Shown here: one piece after another, positions 47,310 through 57,200 of the stretch
Layout of the letters: each line of letters begins with the position of its first letter
Numbering within the stretch: the stretch's first letter is position 1
Assembly: GCF_036227565.1 (NCBI RefSeq)
Contig: NZ_CP109460.1
Location: 1,054,001 to 1,118,000 of the forward strand
DNA: 64,000 nt
Direction of reading: 5' to 3'
Source: Streptomyces sp. NBC_01454
GTDB lineage: Bacteria > Actinomycetota > Actinomycetes > Streptomycetales > Streptomycetaceae
Position numbers and translations under genes: made by a program
The notes under the pieces: generated by a model
The model's database searches: none
What the model saw: only the letters and a program-made list of their open reading frames with translations
Told to the model about the DNA's origin: nothing

Positions 47310-48580
47310 GGTCCCTTCACGGTCACGGTGCGGGCGGTGCCGGGAACGGGCAGGTGCGGGCGCTGCCCGTGCGGCAGTTTCTCCAGGCGGTCGGCCGCGG
47401 CGGCGGCGCCGCCCGCCTCGGCGAAGGAGGCCTGAATGCGGCGGGCCGCGCGGCGGTGGGCCGGATCGTCCAGGACGGCGGCCAGGGCCCGGTGCAGTTC
47501 GTCGGCGCGGGCCCGGCCGAAGCGCACCCGTACGCCCACGCCGGCCTCGGCCACCTGGCGGGCGACGATCGGCTGATCGTCGCGGACCGGCGCCACCACC
47601 AGCGGCAGCCCGTACGCGAGGGCCTCGCACACGGTGTTGTGGCCGCCGTGACACAGCACCGCGTCCAGGTGCGGCAGCAGTTGCAGCTGGGGGACGTACT
47701 CCTGGTGCACCATGTGGTGCGGGACGGTCCCGACGAGGTCGCCGGGGGCGGCGAGGATCAGCTGCGCCCGGTCGGCGAGGGCCTCCGCGGCGCGCAGCAC
47801 CGCGGGGTAGAAGCGGGCGCCCGCCTCGCGGTTGAGGGTGCCCAGGGAGACCAGCACCCGCGGCCGGGCGGGATCCAGCCGGTGCCAGGGGAAGCCGCGG
47901 GCCGTCGGGCGGGCGCCGAAGGCGGGTCCGACGAAGGCGTAGTGGGGCGGATATCCGCCCGCGTCCCCGGTGCCCGGGCCGGCGGGCGGCGCGGCGTTGT
48001 CCGGCCCGGCGGCGCCGATGAGGGCGGGGGTGGAGAAGACCAGGACGAGGTGAGGCGAGAACCGCGGGTCCCAGCCGGCGGGGGCGCCGCAGTCGGCGAG
48101 CAGTGCCGCGATGCTCTGCGCCACCCACTCCCCCACCTTCGGGACCCCGGCGAACGGCCGGGTGAACTCCGCCGACGTGGTCGCCGAGGTCACCCAGGGA
48201 AGACCGTGCCGGCGCGCCACCACGGCCCCGGCGAGGGCCTGTTGGTCGGCCACCAGCACATCGGGCCGGAACGCGGCGACGGCGCTGTGCACCCCGGGCA
48301 GCATGGCCCGGGCCAGCGGGATGAGGACCTCCGCCCACAGGAACCGCAGCGCGGCGACACCCCGCAGATCGCGCCAGCGCGCGTGCAGGACGTCATGGCC
48401 CTCGGCCGCGCTCCGGTCCCCCGCCGCGTACAGCAGGGCGCCCGCCGGGAGCAGGGGCTCCACGGCGGCGGCGGGTCCGGTCCAGGCGACCTGGTGGCCG
48501 CGGGCGGTGAGTTCGGCGGCGACGGCGACGGTGGGGTTGACGTGCCCGGCCAGCGGCGGGACCGCGAAGAGCACTCTCAT
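47306..48580 (-). CDS. GT1-family (MGT-like) glycosyltransferase
   Basis: The protein has 424 residues and starts at ATG 48580 in an ATGA overlap with the hydrolase. The GT-B fold is shown by MRVLFAVPPLAGHVNPTVAV at the N-terminus and VLVSLGTLNREAG, VHQEYVPQLQLLPHLDAVLCHGGHNTVCEALAYGLPLV in parts, and PVRDDQPIVARQV. HGGHNT plus the DDQP pair is the nucleotide-sugar binding site of UGT/MGT enzymes that glycosylate natural products. It probably attaches a sugar to the PKS product. No deoxysugar genes are in the window, so a common NDP-sugar is likely used. Confidence 0.92.
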   Translation of the reverse strand: MRVLFAVPPLAGHVNPTVAVAAELTARGHQVAWTGPAAAVEPLLPAGALLYAAGDRSAAEGHDVLHARWRDLRGVAALRFLWAEVLIPLARAMLPGVHSAVAAFRPDVLVADQQALAGAVVARRHGLPWVTSATTSAEFTRPFAGVPKVGEWVAQSIAALLADCGAPAGWDPRFSPHLVLVFSTPALIGAAGPDNAAPPAGPGTGDAGGYPPHYAFVGPAFGARPTARGFPWHRLDPARPRVLVSLGTLNREAGARFYPAVLRAAEALADRAQLILAAPGDLVGTVPHHMVHQEYVPQLQLLPHLDAVLCHGGHNTVCEALAYGLPLVVAPVRDDQPIVARQVAEAGVGVRVRFGRARADELHRALAAVLDDPAHRRAARRIQASFAEAGGAAAAADRLEKLPHGQRPHLPVPGTARTVTVKGP

Positions 48581-49368
48581 CCGGCCACCGCCCCGGCCCG
48601 GGCGCCGAGCCGGGTCAGCACCGCGGCGCACAGCCCTTCGGTGGCCTCGTTGAGCACGGTGTGCCCGACGCCGGGCAGCACGCACAGCTCGCAGTCCGGC
48701 GCGGCGCGCGCCAGCTCCCGTGCGCCGGGCAGGAGTTCGGAGTGCGCGCCGTAGACGGCGAGGACCGGGCACTCCAGCCGGGCGAAGTCGCGGGCGGTGA
48801 AGGCGGTGGCCGAGGCGAGGTCCTCGATCAGGGTGGTGCGGTTGAGCAGGGCGTCGGCCCCGGCCGCCAGCCGGGCCTCCTTGCGGCGTCCGAGCGCGGC
48901 GAGCTGTTCGGGCAGCCGGCTGTCCTCCAGGCCCAGGGCCGCGACGGAGAGGGTGTCGGTCATGTCCTCCACCCAGTCGCCGGTCAGCTGGGCGTCGATC
49001 AGCACCAGCGAGGCGACCAGGTCGGGGCGGCGGAGCGCGGTGTGCAGGGCCAGTACCCCGCCGTAGCTGTTGCCGACCAGATGGACCGGGCGGCGGTCGA
49101 GCCCGAGGGCGGCGAGCAGGGCGGTGAGGTCGGCCACCGCGGTGTCCCGGTCGTAGCCGTCGGGGGGCCGCTCGCTGCGGCCGTGTCCGCGCTGGTCGTA
49201 GAGGAGCACCGGGTGGCCGGCGCGGGAGACGGGGCCGGCGAGGGTGCAGTAGAAGCTCGACAGGTTGTCCATCACCAGCCCGTGGAGGAAGACCACGGTG
49301 GGGCCGTCGCCGCGGCCCGGCAGCCGCTGGGTGTGCAGGCGCAGCCCGCCTGCGGAGGTGTGGGCCAT
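48577..49368 (-). CDS. Alpha/beta hydrolase, candidate release enzyme
   Basis: The protein has 263 residues. ATG 49368 is preferred because it lies just after the ACP stop and opens the domain (MAHTSAGGLRLHTQRLPG); the frame continues 21 codons upstream into the ACP gene. The fold is shown by VVFLHGLVMDN (oxyanion region), YDQRGHGRSERP, the nucleophile elbow VGNSYGG, PVLAVYGAHSELLPG and the catalytic His in GVGHTVLNE. As neither PKS protein has a thioesterase domain, it is the natural candidate for releasing the chain from the ACP; this is inference. It is coupled to the glycosyltransferase by ATGA. Confidence 0.85.
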   Translation of the reverse strand: MAHTSAGGLRLHTQRLPGRGDGPTVVFLHGLVMDNLSSFYCTLAGPVSRAGHPVLLYDQRGHGRSERPPDGYDRDTAVADLTALLAALGLDRRPVHLVGNSYGGVLALHTALRRPDLVASLVLIDAQLTGDWVEDMTDTLSVAALGLEDSRLPEQLAALGRRKEARLAAGADALLNRTTLIEDLASATAFTARDFARLECPVLAVYGAHSELLPGARELARAAPDCELCVLPGVGHTVLNEATEGLCAAVLTRLGARAGAVAG

Positions 49369-49375
49369 GGCGCGC

Positions 49376-49690
49376 TCAGCTCGCGCGGGCCCGGCCGGCG
49401 GTGACCCGGTCGACATGGACGGCGAGTTCACCCACCGACATGGCCAGGATCTGGTCGATGTCCTTCTCGGCGAGGAAGCCGAGGAAGTCCACCGAGGAGC
49501 CGTAGCGGTCCTGGAGCAGCTCGGCCAGGGCGACGAACTCGATGCTCTCCAGGGCCAGATCGTCGTTGAAGGTGGTGGCGGGGCCGATCTCCCCGACGAT
49601 GAGGAGTTCCTCGCCGACGACGCTCACCAGCATGTCGGTGATCTCGTCCACGATCGTCCGGGTGCGCGCGGTGAGGGGCTCAGCTGCCAT
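49376..49690 (-). CDS. Stand-alone acyl carrier protein
   Basis: The protein has 104 residues. ATG 49690 lies within the last codons of PKS-B (11-base overlap), behind GGAGG. The four-helix ACP shape is visible in RTRTIVDEITDMLVSVVGEE, FNDDLALESIEFVALAELLQDRYG and DIDQILAMSVGELAVHV. The Ser in LALESIEF is the phosphopantetheine site, modified presumably by the PPTase domain of PKS-B. PKS-B has no ACP of its own, so this protein may carry the chain during its steps or deliver it to the hydrolase. Confidence 0.88.
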   Translation of the reverse strand: MAAEPLTARTRTIVDEITDMLVSVVGEELLIVGEIGPATTFNDDLALESIEFVALAELLQDRYGSSVDFLGFLAEKDIDQILAMSVGELAVHVDRVTAGRARAS

Positions 49691-52600
49691 GGATGACCTC
49701 CGGGGGTGTGGGGGTGTCGGCGCCCGTACGGTCCCCGGGCCGCGGCCCGGTCCAGGCGACGACATGGCGTGCGGACGGGTCGTGGACGGAGTCGAGGTGG
49801 ACGAGGTGGCGGCGGCCGTCCGGGGCGGTCACCCACAGGGCGCCGCCCGGCCCGGGGGTCACGGCCCACGCCTGCGGGCGACCGCCGAGGCCGCTGCCCG
49901 CCGCCTTCGCCGCGGCCTCCTTCGCGCACCACAGTGCGGTGAGCCAGTGGGCACGGCCGCCGGCGGCGTCGCGGGCGTGGAGACCGTCCGCCAGGCGGCG
50001 TTCGGCCGGGGTGAGGGCGATCCGTTCGAGGGCGCGCGGATCCTCGGTGACGGTCTCGATGTCGATCCCGACGGGGCCCGCCCGGTGGGCGAGGGCGACG
50101 GCGATCCGGTCCTTGTGGGCGAGCGAGACATGGATGCCGCGGGCGAGCGGGCCGTCGGGGCGGGGGCGGCCGTGGTCGTCGTTGACGAGGGGGACCTCGG
50201 CCGGGAAGACCGGACCGGCCCCCTCGTCCCAGAGCAGTTCGCGGACCGCGTCCTTGGCCGCGATCCGGCCCAGCAGCCATGCCGTGCGGGCGTGCGGCGC
50301 GCACCGTTCGTAGTGGGCGCGTTCGGCCGCGCCCAGGTAGCGGCGCATGACCAGCTCCTGCGAGGCCGGGTCCGACCAGCGGCGCCGGGCCAGGCACCAG
50401 CCGCCCGGCCGGGGTTCGCCGATGCCGCACACCTCCGGGGTGAACTTCATCGGCCACACCCGCTCGTCGGCACCGAAGCGCCGGTACGTCCACCCCTCCA
50501 GCCGCGCCCACACGGTGCCGTCGGCGTGGCACAGTTCGACGTCACCGCGGACCGTGCCGGGCCGTACCGCGCGGATCCGGGCGGTGGCCGCCAGCAGGGC
50601 GCCCTCGGGGGGCGGGGGCCCGTGGAGCCGTACCCGCTCCAGGGTGGCGGGGAAGACCAGCCGGTCGCCGGAGAGTGTGCACTGCATCCAGTGGCCCAGG
50701 AGCTGGCCCGCGGCGTCCAGGAGGGCGCCGGGTGCGGGCAGGGCGCGCAGCGTGCCGCGGATGCCGTCGGCGGCGAGCGTGGCGACCTCGTGGACGCCGG
50801 CGAACGCCGGGCCGTGGAACATCCACCGGTCCCGGTAGAGCGCGGCCGCGCTCACCGGCGCCGGCCCGTCGGAGGTCAGCGCCGAGGGGTCGGGGGGCGG
50901 TGGGGCCGGGTGGTGTGCCGCGAGGTGGACGGTGACGGTGGCGTAGTCGCCGAGGGCGACCCGTATCCGGCCGTCCCCGGCGGGGGTGGCGGTGACGGTC
51001 AGGTCGACGGGCGGGGCGACCGGCAGCCAGCGCAGGGCGCGTACGTCGGAGTAGCCGGTGACGGTCTGCCCGGGGGACACCAGCCGGGCCTCCTCGGCGG
51101 CCAGTTCGAGCAGGGTGGTCATCGGCACGACGGGGAAGCGGTCGGCGGGCTCGGGCCAGTCGTCGGGCTGGAGGTAGACGCAGTGGTCACGGACGTACGG
51201 GAGGGTGTCGAGGGAGAGGCGGCGGACGGTGCGGCGGGGGCCGCCGGGCGGCGCGGCCGGGCGGGCGGACGGCGCGGTGGCGGTGTGCGGGGCGGCCGCG
51301 GCGGCGACGGTCCGGGTAGCGGCCGCGGCGGCGACAGTCCGGGTGGCGGCGCGGGTCTCGGCGAGGACCGCGTCCAGGGCCTGCCGGACGGGCTCGGCGG
51401 CGGGTGGGCCCGGGGGTGCGTTCGGAGAGGGGTTCGGAGAGGGGCTCGGGGGTGGGTTCGGGCCCGCGGGCGCGAAAAGGCCCGTCACCGGCACCGTGGC
51501 GCCCAGGCGGACGAGCGGTGAGCCGAGGTCGAGTCGGACCGGCGGGCCGGATGCCGCCGGGCCGGTGACAGGAGCCGGTCCGGTGGCGGGGCCCGCCAGC
51601 CGGTCCCAGCGCGGGCTGAGCCCCTCGGCCCACAGGGCGGCGGCCAGCCGGCGCAGCGGGGCCGTTCCGCCGTCGCGGGTGTCGGCCGCCGCCACCGCGA
51701 GATGGTCCTGTCCGTGGAGGGTGTCGGCGACGAACCCGGTGAGGCTGCCGGCGCCGACCTGGACGAAGGCGCGTACCCCCGTCTCGTACAGCCGCCGGGT
51801 CAGCTCCTGGAAGCGGACCGGCTCCAGCAGGTGGCGCAGCACCAGCCGGCGTACCGCGGAGGGCTCTTCGGGAAAGGGCGCGACGCTGGTGGCCGACCAC
51901 ACGGGGAGCTGCGGGTCCCGTTGCGGCAGGGCGTCGAACGCGGCGCCCACCTGGTCGAGGTAGGGCGCCCACATCGGCGTGTGGAAGCCGGAGCGGAAGG
52001 GCATCTCCTGGGCCCGTACGCCCTGCGCAGCGAGGCGGCGCGCGGCCTCGGCCAGTTGCCCGGAGTCCCCGCAGATCACCGACTGGTGCGGGCAGTTGTC
52101 ATGGCTGACCGCGACCCGGTCCAGCCCGGTCAGCGCCGCGGCCGCCTGTGCGGCGCCGCAGCCCAGGGCCGCGTAGACCAGGTCCGGCACGGCGAGGGAG
52201 GTGGGCCGCAGCGAGCCGAGGAAGGCGTCCACGGCGTGCGGCGGATACATTCCGGCGACCACCATCGCGGTCCATTCGCCGAGGCTGTGGCCGGCCAGCA
52301 GATCGGGGGCGATGCCCAGTTCGCGCAGGGCGCGGGCGAGCAGCCGTCCGGTGGTGAGGGTGTCGACGGCCCGCTCGACCAGTCCCGCGCCGCCGGTGAG
52401 GTGGGGGCGGGGCAGGGCCAGCAGGTCGGCGATGTCGTCCACCGGGGGCGGCAACTCCGCCTCCAGCCCCGGGAAGAGGAACGCGAGCCGGGCTCCCGGC
52501 TCCGGGGCGTACGGCCCGAAGAAGGGGGCCGGGGTGAACCACACCTCGCCGCGGCCGCGCCAGGGCAGTGCGCGCGCGAGGATCCTGGCGGCCAGGGCGC

Positions 52601-54263
52601 GGCGCCGCGGGGTGGGGTCGGGCAGCGCGAGCCGGCAGGGGCGGTGGTGCGCGGGGACGCCGGTGTCCGCGCCCCGGTCCCCCGCCTTCCGTAGTTCCTC
52701 GGCCAGTTCGGCGGGGGTGTCCGCGGTGAGCCAGTAGGTGCGCTCCGGCTCCGCCGTCCGCAGTGGCGAGCCACGGCGGACGGGCGGTGCGTCGGGGCGC
52801 TGTCGTCCCGGTGCCTCCTCCAACACGGCATGCGCGTTGATCCCGCCGAAGCCGAAGGCGTTGACGCCCGCCCGCAGCGGCGCCGGTCCGGCGTCCCAGG
52901 GTTCGGCCGCGGTGACCGGGCGCATCCGGGTGCGCGCCAGGTCCTCGTGCGGCTCGTCGAGGTGCAGTGTCGGCGGCAGGGTGCGGTGGTGGACGGCGAG
53001 GGCGGCCTTGATCAGTCCGGCGATGCCGGCGGCCTGCATGGTGTGGCCGAGCATCGACTTCACCGAGCCCAGGCCGACCGGCGTCCGGCCCGCCCCCGGC
53101 GGTCCGAACACCCTTGCCAGGGTGGCGAGTTCGGTACGGTCGCCCACCGGGGTGCCGGTGCCGTGCGCCTCCAGCAGCCCGAGCGCTCCGGGGGCCGCCG
53201 GGTCGAGGCCCGCGCCGTGCCAGGCCTGTTGCAGCGCCTGGACCTGGCCCTCGACCTGCGGGCTCATCAGACTCGCGCTGCGCCCGTCCCCGGCCACACC
53301 CACCCCGCGGATCACCGCATAGATCCGGTCCCCGTCGCGTTCCGCGTCCGCCAGCCGCTTGAGGAGCACGACACCGGTGCCCTCGGAGAGCAGGGTCCCG
53401 TCGGCCCGGCGGTCGAAGGGGCGGATGTGCTGGGTGGGGCTGAGCGCGCGCAGCTGGGTGAAGACGCTCCACAGGGTGGCGATATGACAGTGGTGCACGG
53501 CGCCGGCGACCATGAGGTCGCAGCGGCCGGCCGCCAGCAGATCGACGGCCTGGGCGACGGCCAGCAGGGAGGAGGCGCAGGCCGCGTCGAGGGTGTAGGC
53601 GGGGCCGCGGAAGTCCAGCCGGTTGGCGGTCCGGGCGGCGGTGAAGCTGGGGACCAGGCCGATGGAGGCCTCGGGCGCCTCGGGGCCGAGGCCCGCCTGG
53701 AAGGCCTCCCGGACGGCCGAGATCTTGTCCTCGCCCAGTTCCGGGGCGAGTTCGCGCAGGGTGGCGGCGAGCTGGTGGGCGGTGCGGACGCGCTGGTCGA
53801 GGCGGGCGGTGGCGACCCCCATGTAGCCGCCGCGGCCCAGGACGACGCCGATCCGGGAGCGGTCGGCGGGCAGCCGTTCCTGGCCGCCCGCGTCGGCGAT
53901 GGCGTCGGCGATGACCCGCAGGGCGAGCAGCTGATCGGGCTCGGCTCCCGGGACGGCGGCGGGCATGATGCCGAAGCGGGTGGGGTCGACGACGGCCGGC
54001 TCGTCGAGGAAGCCGCCGCGCCGGCAGTAGAAGCGGTCGCTGCGGGCGGGGCCCTCGGCGCCGTGCGGGTCGTAATAGACCTCCGGGTCCCAGCGGCCGG
54101 GCGGGACGTCGGTGATGCAGTCGGTACCGGCCACCAGGTGGTGCCAGTAGGCGGCGAGGTCACCGGCGCCGGGGAAGAGCGCCCCCATGCCGACGATCGC
54201 GGCGTCCGTGGGCCGGGGCCCGGCGGACCCGGACCCACCGGGCCGGGCCACCGCCTCACGCAT
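49680..54263 (-). CDS. Iterative type I PKS protein B: KS-AT-DH-PPTase
   Basis: The protein has 1527 residues; ATG 54263 overlaps the PKS-A stop by eight bases. KS about 20-485 is active, with Cys229 (LDAACASS), His367 (EAHGTGT) and His407 (MLGHTM). AT about 590-890 has Ser660 (GHSLGEW). A Pro/Ala-rich linker (about 900-1010) with a duplicated ATRTVAAAA unit replaces the expected ACP. A product-template/DH-like double hot-dog spans about 1015-1280, with His1027 (RDHCVYLQP, lacking the usual HxxxGxxxxP glycine) and Asp1183. A fused phosphopantetheinyl transferase spans about 1285-1500, with GIDIET (Asp1401, Glu1403) and WCAKEAAAK (Lys1448). KS-AT-DH-PPTase is the second half of the enediyne/PUFA logic. 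Confidence 0.92.
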   Translation of the reverse strand: MREAVARPGGSGSAGPRPTDAAIVGMGALFPGAGDLAAYWHHLVAGTDCITDVPPGRWDPEVYYDPHGAEGPARSDRFYCRRGGFLDEPAVVDPTRFGIMPAAVPGAEPDQLLALRVIADAIADAGGQERLPADRSRIGVVLGRGGYMGVATARLDQRVRTAHQLAATLRELAPELGEDKISAVREAFQAGLGPEAPEASIGLVPSFTAARTANRLDFRGPAYTLDAACASSLLAVAQAVDLLAAGRCDLMVAGAVHHCHIATLWSVFTQLRALSPTQHIRPFDRRADGTLLSEGTGVVLLKRLADAERDGDRIYAVIRGVGVAGDGRSASLMSPQVEGQVQALQQAWHGAGLDPAAPGALGLLEAHGTGTPVGDRTELATLARVFGPPGAGRTPVGLGSVKSMLGHTMQAAGIAGLIKAALAVHHRTLPPTLHLDEPHEDLARTRMRPVTAAEPWDAGPAPLRAGVNAFGFGGINAHAVLEEAPGRQRPDAPPVRRGSPLRTAEPERTYWLTADTPAELAEELRKAGDRGADTGVPAHHRPCRLALPDPTPRRRALAARILARALPWRGRGEVWFTPAPFFGPYAPEPGARLAFLFPGLEAELPPPVDDIADLLALPRPHLTGGAGLVERAVDTLTTGRLLARALRELGIAPDLLAGHSLGEWTAMVVAGMYPPHAVDAFLGSLRPTSLAVPDLVYAALGCGAAQAAAALTGLDRVAVSHDNCPHQSVICGDSGQLAEAARRLAAQGVRAQEMPFRSGFHTPMWAPYLDQVGAAFDALPQRDPQLPVWSATSVAPFPEEPSAVRRLVLRHLLEPVRFQELTRRLYETGVRAFVQVGAGSLTGFVADTLHGQDHLAVAAADTRDGGTAPLRRLAAALWAEGLSPRWDRLAGPATGPAPVTGPAASGPPVRLDLGSPLVRLGATVPVTGLFAPAGPNPPPSPSPNPSPNAPPGPPAAEPVRQALDAVLAETRAATRTVAAAAATRTVAAAAAPHTATAPSARPAAPPGGPRRTVRRLSLDTLPYVRDHCVYLQPDDWPEPADRFPVVPMTTLLELAAEEARLVSPGQTVTGYSDVRALRWLPVAPPVDLTVTATPAGDGRIRVALGDYATVTVHLAAHHPAPPPPDPSALTSDGPAPVSAAALYRDRWMFHGPAFAGVHEVATLAADGIRGTLRALPAPGALLDAAGQLLGHWMQCTLSGDRLVFPATLERVRLHGPPPPEGALLAATARIRAVRPGTVRGDVELCHADGTVWARLEGWTYRRFGADERVWPMKFTPEVCGIGEPRPGGWCLARRRWSDPASQELVMRRYLGAAERAHYERCAPHARTAWLLGRIAAKDAVRELLWDEGAGPVFPAEVPLVNDDHGRPRPDGPLARGIHVSLAHKDRIAVALAHRAGPVGIDIETVTEDPRALERIALTPAERRLADGLHARDAAGGRAHWLTALWCAKEAAAKAAGSGLGGRPQAWAVTPGPGGALWVTAPDGRRHLVHLDSVHDPSARHVVAWTGPRPGDRTGADTPTPPEVIHGS

Positions 54264-57200
54264 CGTCCGCCGCCCGGCCGTCGGCCTCCGCCGCCAGCAC
54301 GACCTGGGCCGCGGTGCCCCGGGCCAGTTCGTCCAGGAGGGCGGCGGCCGCGGCGTCGGGGTCCAGGAGCGCGATGCCGCGGCGGGCGTAGGCGCGTTCC
54401 AGTTCCTCGGTGACCATGCCGCCGCCGGTCGCGGCCCAGGGGCCCCAGTCGACGGCGAGGACCCGGCCGGGTGCCCGGGCCGACCAGGCTCCGGCGAGGG
54501 TGTCCAGGGCGTCGTTGGCGGCGGCGTAGTCGGCCTGGCCGCGGTTGCCGAAGACCCCGGCGACGCTGCCGAAGAGGACGAGGAACCCGGTGTCGTCGCC
54601 GGCGGCCGACTGCAGGTGCCGGGCGCCGTCGACCTTGGTGGCGAAGACCCGGGCGAAGGACGCCGGATCCTTGTCGCGCAGCAGCTTGTCCTCCAGGGTG
54701 CCGGCGCCGTGCACGATTCCGTCGAGGCGGCCGTGCCGGGTCCGGATGTCGTGCACCACGGCGTGTACGGCGCGCTCGTCGGTGACATCGGCGGCGTGGT
54801 AGCGCACGGAGGCGGCGAGCGGTTCCAGGGCGGCGAGGGTGGCGGCGATCTCGCGCCGGGCCAGCACCCGGCCGGCCGCCGCCTCGATCTCGGCGGGCCG
54901 GCGCAGGCCCTGGGCGATCAGCGCGGCGCGCAGCGCGATGCGGTCGTGGGCGTGCGCGAGTGCCGGGTCCTCGGGGGTGTCGGGCAGGGGTGTGCGGCCC
55001 AGGAGTTCGATGTGGCAGCCGTGGGCGCGAGCCAGGGCGAGGGCCGTACGGGCGGTGATCCCGCGGGCCCCGCCGGTCAGCAGCACCACCGAGCCGGGGT
55101 CGAGCGGGGGCCGGCCGGTGGCGGCGCGGTCACGGGGCAGCGGTGCGGCCACGGTGCGCAGGGTGGTGCGCGCGCCCCGGGCGTGGCCGACGACCACCGG
55201 CTCGCCGGGGGCGCACAGTTCGGCGAGGAGGTGAGCGGCGATCCGTTCGGGGCGGTCCTTGGGGTCGATGTCCACGGCGCGGATCAGGGCGTCGGGGTAT
55301 TCGAGGGCGGCCGTGCGGGCGAAGCCGCGCAGCCCGGCGCCGGGCAGCGGGTCGGGCGCGTCCCCGGCGGCGTCCCGGCCGAAGGTGCCGCCGGCCGCGG
55401 TGGCCAGCAGCAGCCGGCTGCTGCCGCCGGTCAGTGCGCTGCGCAGGGCGGCGAACTGGCCGGGCAGCACGGCCTCGCGGCCCGCCCGCAGCGCGCTGAG
55501 GTCCACCAGTGCGTCCACCCCGTCCGCGGTGAGCGCGGCCAGCCGCTCGGCCGGGACGGTGCGCACCCGTGCGCCGTGGCTCTCCAGGAGGGCGGTGAGG
55601 GCCAGCGCCACCCCTTGGCCGTCCTCGACCACGGCGAAGTCGAGCCCGGCCACCACCTCGGCGGGCGGGCGTCCGGCGGGCGGGCCGAGGGGGACGGCCC
55701 GGATGAGCGAGCGGGTCGGGGGCAACGGGCCCGGGCCGCCGCCGGGTTCGTCCGGTCCGGCCGGGACGGGGGCCGGTGGTACGGGGGCGGCGGGAGCGGG
55801 AGCGGGAGCAGGGGCCGGTGCGGGGGCGGACGGGGCCGGTGCGGGCCCGGGGCGTGCGGCGGCGATCCAGTCGACGATGCCGCTGATGGTCTTGACCCGG
55901 GCGAGTTGCTCCACCGCCGACTCCGTGGCCCCGTCGGCGTCCTGCGGGAGTCCGATCCGGTCGGCCAGCGCGCCGATGATCTCCACCCGCTTGATGGAGT
56001 CCACCGAGAGGTCGGCCTCCAGGTCGAGCCCGGCGTCGAGCATCTCGCGCGGGTAGCCGGTGCGGGTGTGGATGATCTCCCGTACGGCGTCGAGGAGTTC
56101 CTCGGGGCTCAGCCGCTCCACCCCGGCGGGCGCCGGCGCGGGTGCGGCGGGCGTCGCGGCAGGGGCCTCGGCACGAGACTCCGCACCGGCCGGTGCGGGG
56201 TGAAGCGGAGCAGCCCGGTCCGGCGGGGCCGCCGCCTCGCCCTCCCCCAAGTACCTTAGGACGACGTCCCGTTGGGCGGCGACCAGCTCCCGGGTGGTCC
56301 GCAGGTACTCCAGGACCGCGTCCTGCGGGGCGGGGCCGCCGACCGCGACGCCCGGTGCGTGCGCCGTGCCGGTACCGGCCTGTGGGGTGTCGACCCGCCG
56401 TGCCGGTCGCAGCCCGCCCGGCAGACAGGCGCCGTCGGCGGTGCGGACCAGATGGCCGTCCACCAGCCAGCCCGGGCGGCGCGGTGCGGTCTCGGGCAGG
56501 ATCCGCGTGCGCCCGTGGAACAGGGCCTCGGGGTCGAAGGGGACCCCGGCCGCGGCGAGCCGGGCCAGGACGTGCGGCAGCCGGGCGAGCGCGGACTCGC
56601 CCGGAACGTCCAGCGGCACGGCGGTGTGCGGGCGTTCGCCCAGGATCTGTCCGACGAGCCCGGTGAGCACCCGCCCGGGGCCGGCCTCCACGAACGTGCG
56701 CACCCCGGCGGCGTACATGTCCTCGATCTGCTCCACGAAGCGCACCGGCGCGGCGACCTGGCCCGCCAGGGTGCCGCGCAGCGCGGCCGCGGTGCGGTCG
56801 TAGCGGCGGGCGGTGGCGCCGGACCAGACCGGGACCGCGGGCGCGCGGACCTCGGTGGCGTCGAGTTCGGCGGCGAGCGTCTCGCGGGCGGCGGCGAGCT
56901 GCGGGCTGTGGAAGGCACAGGCGACCGGCAGCCGCCGGGCGTCGACCCCCGCCGCGCGCAGGGCCGCCACGGCGCTGTCCACGGCGTCCGTGGGCCCCGA
57001 GAGCACGCTCTGGGCCGGGGCGTTGTGGTTGGCGACGACGACACCGGTGCCGCCGGTCAGCGCGGCCACCCGGTCCGGCGTGGCCACCACGGCGGCCATC
57101 GCCCCGGGGTCGTCCCCGGCGGCCGTGAGGATCGCCTCGGCGCGGCGGGCGCTGAGCCGCAGCAGGGCCTCCAGGTCGAAGGCGCCCGCCGCCCACAGGG

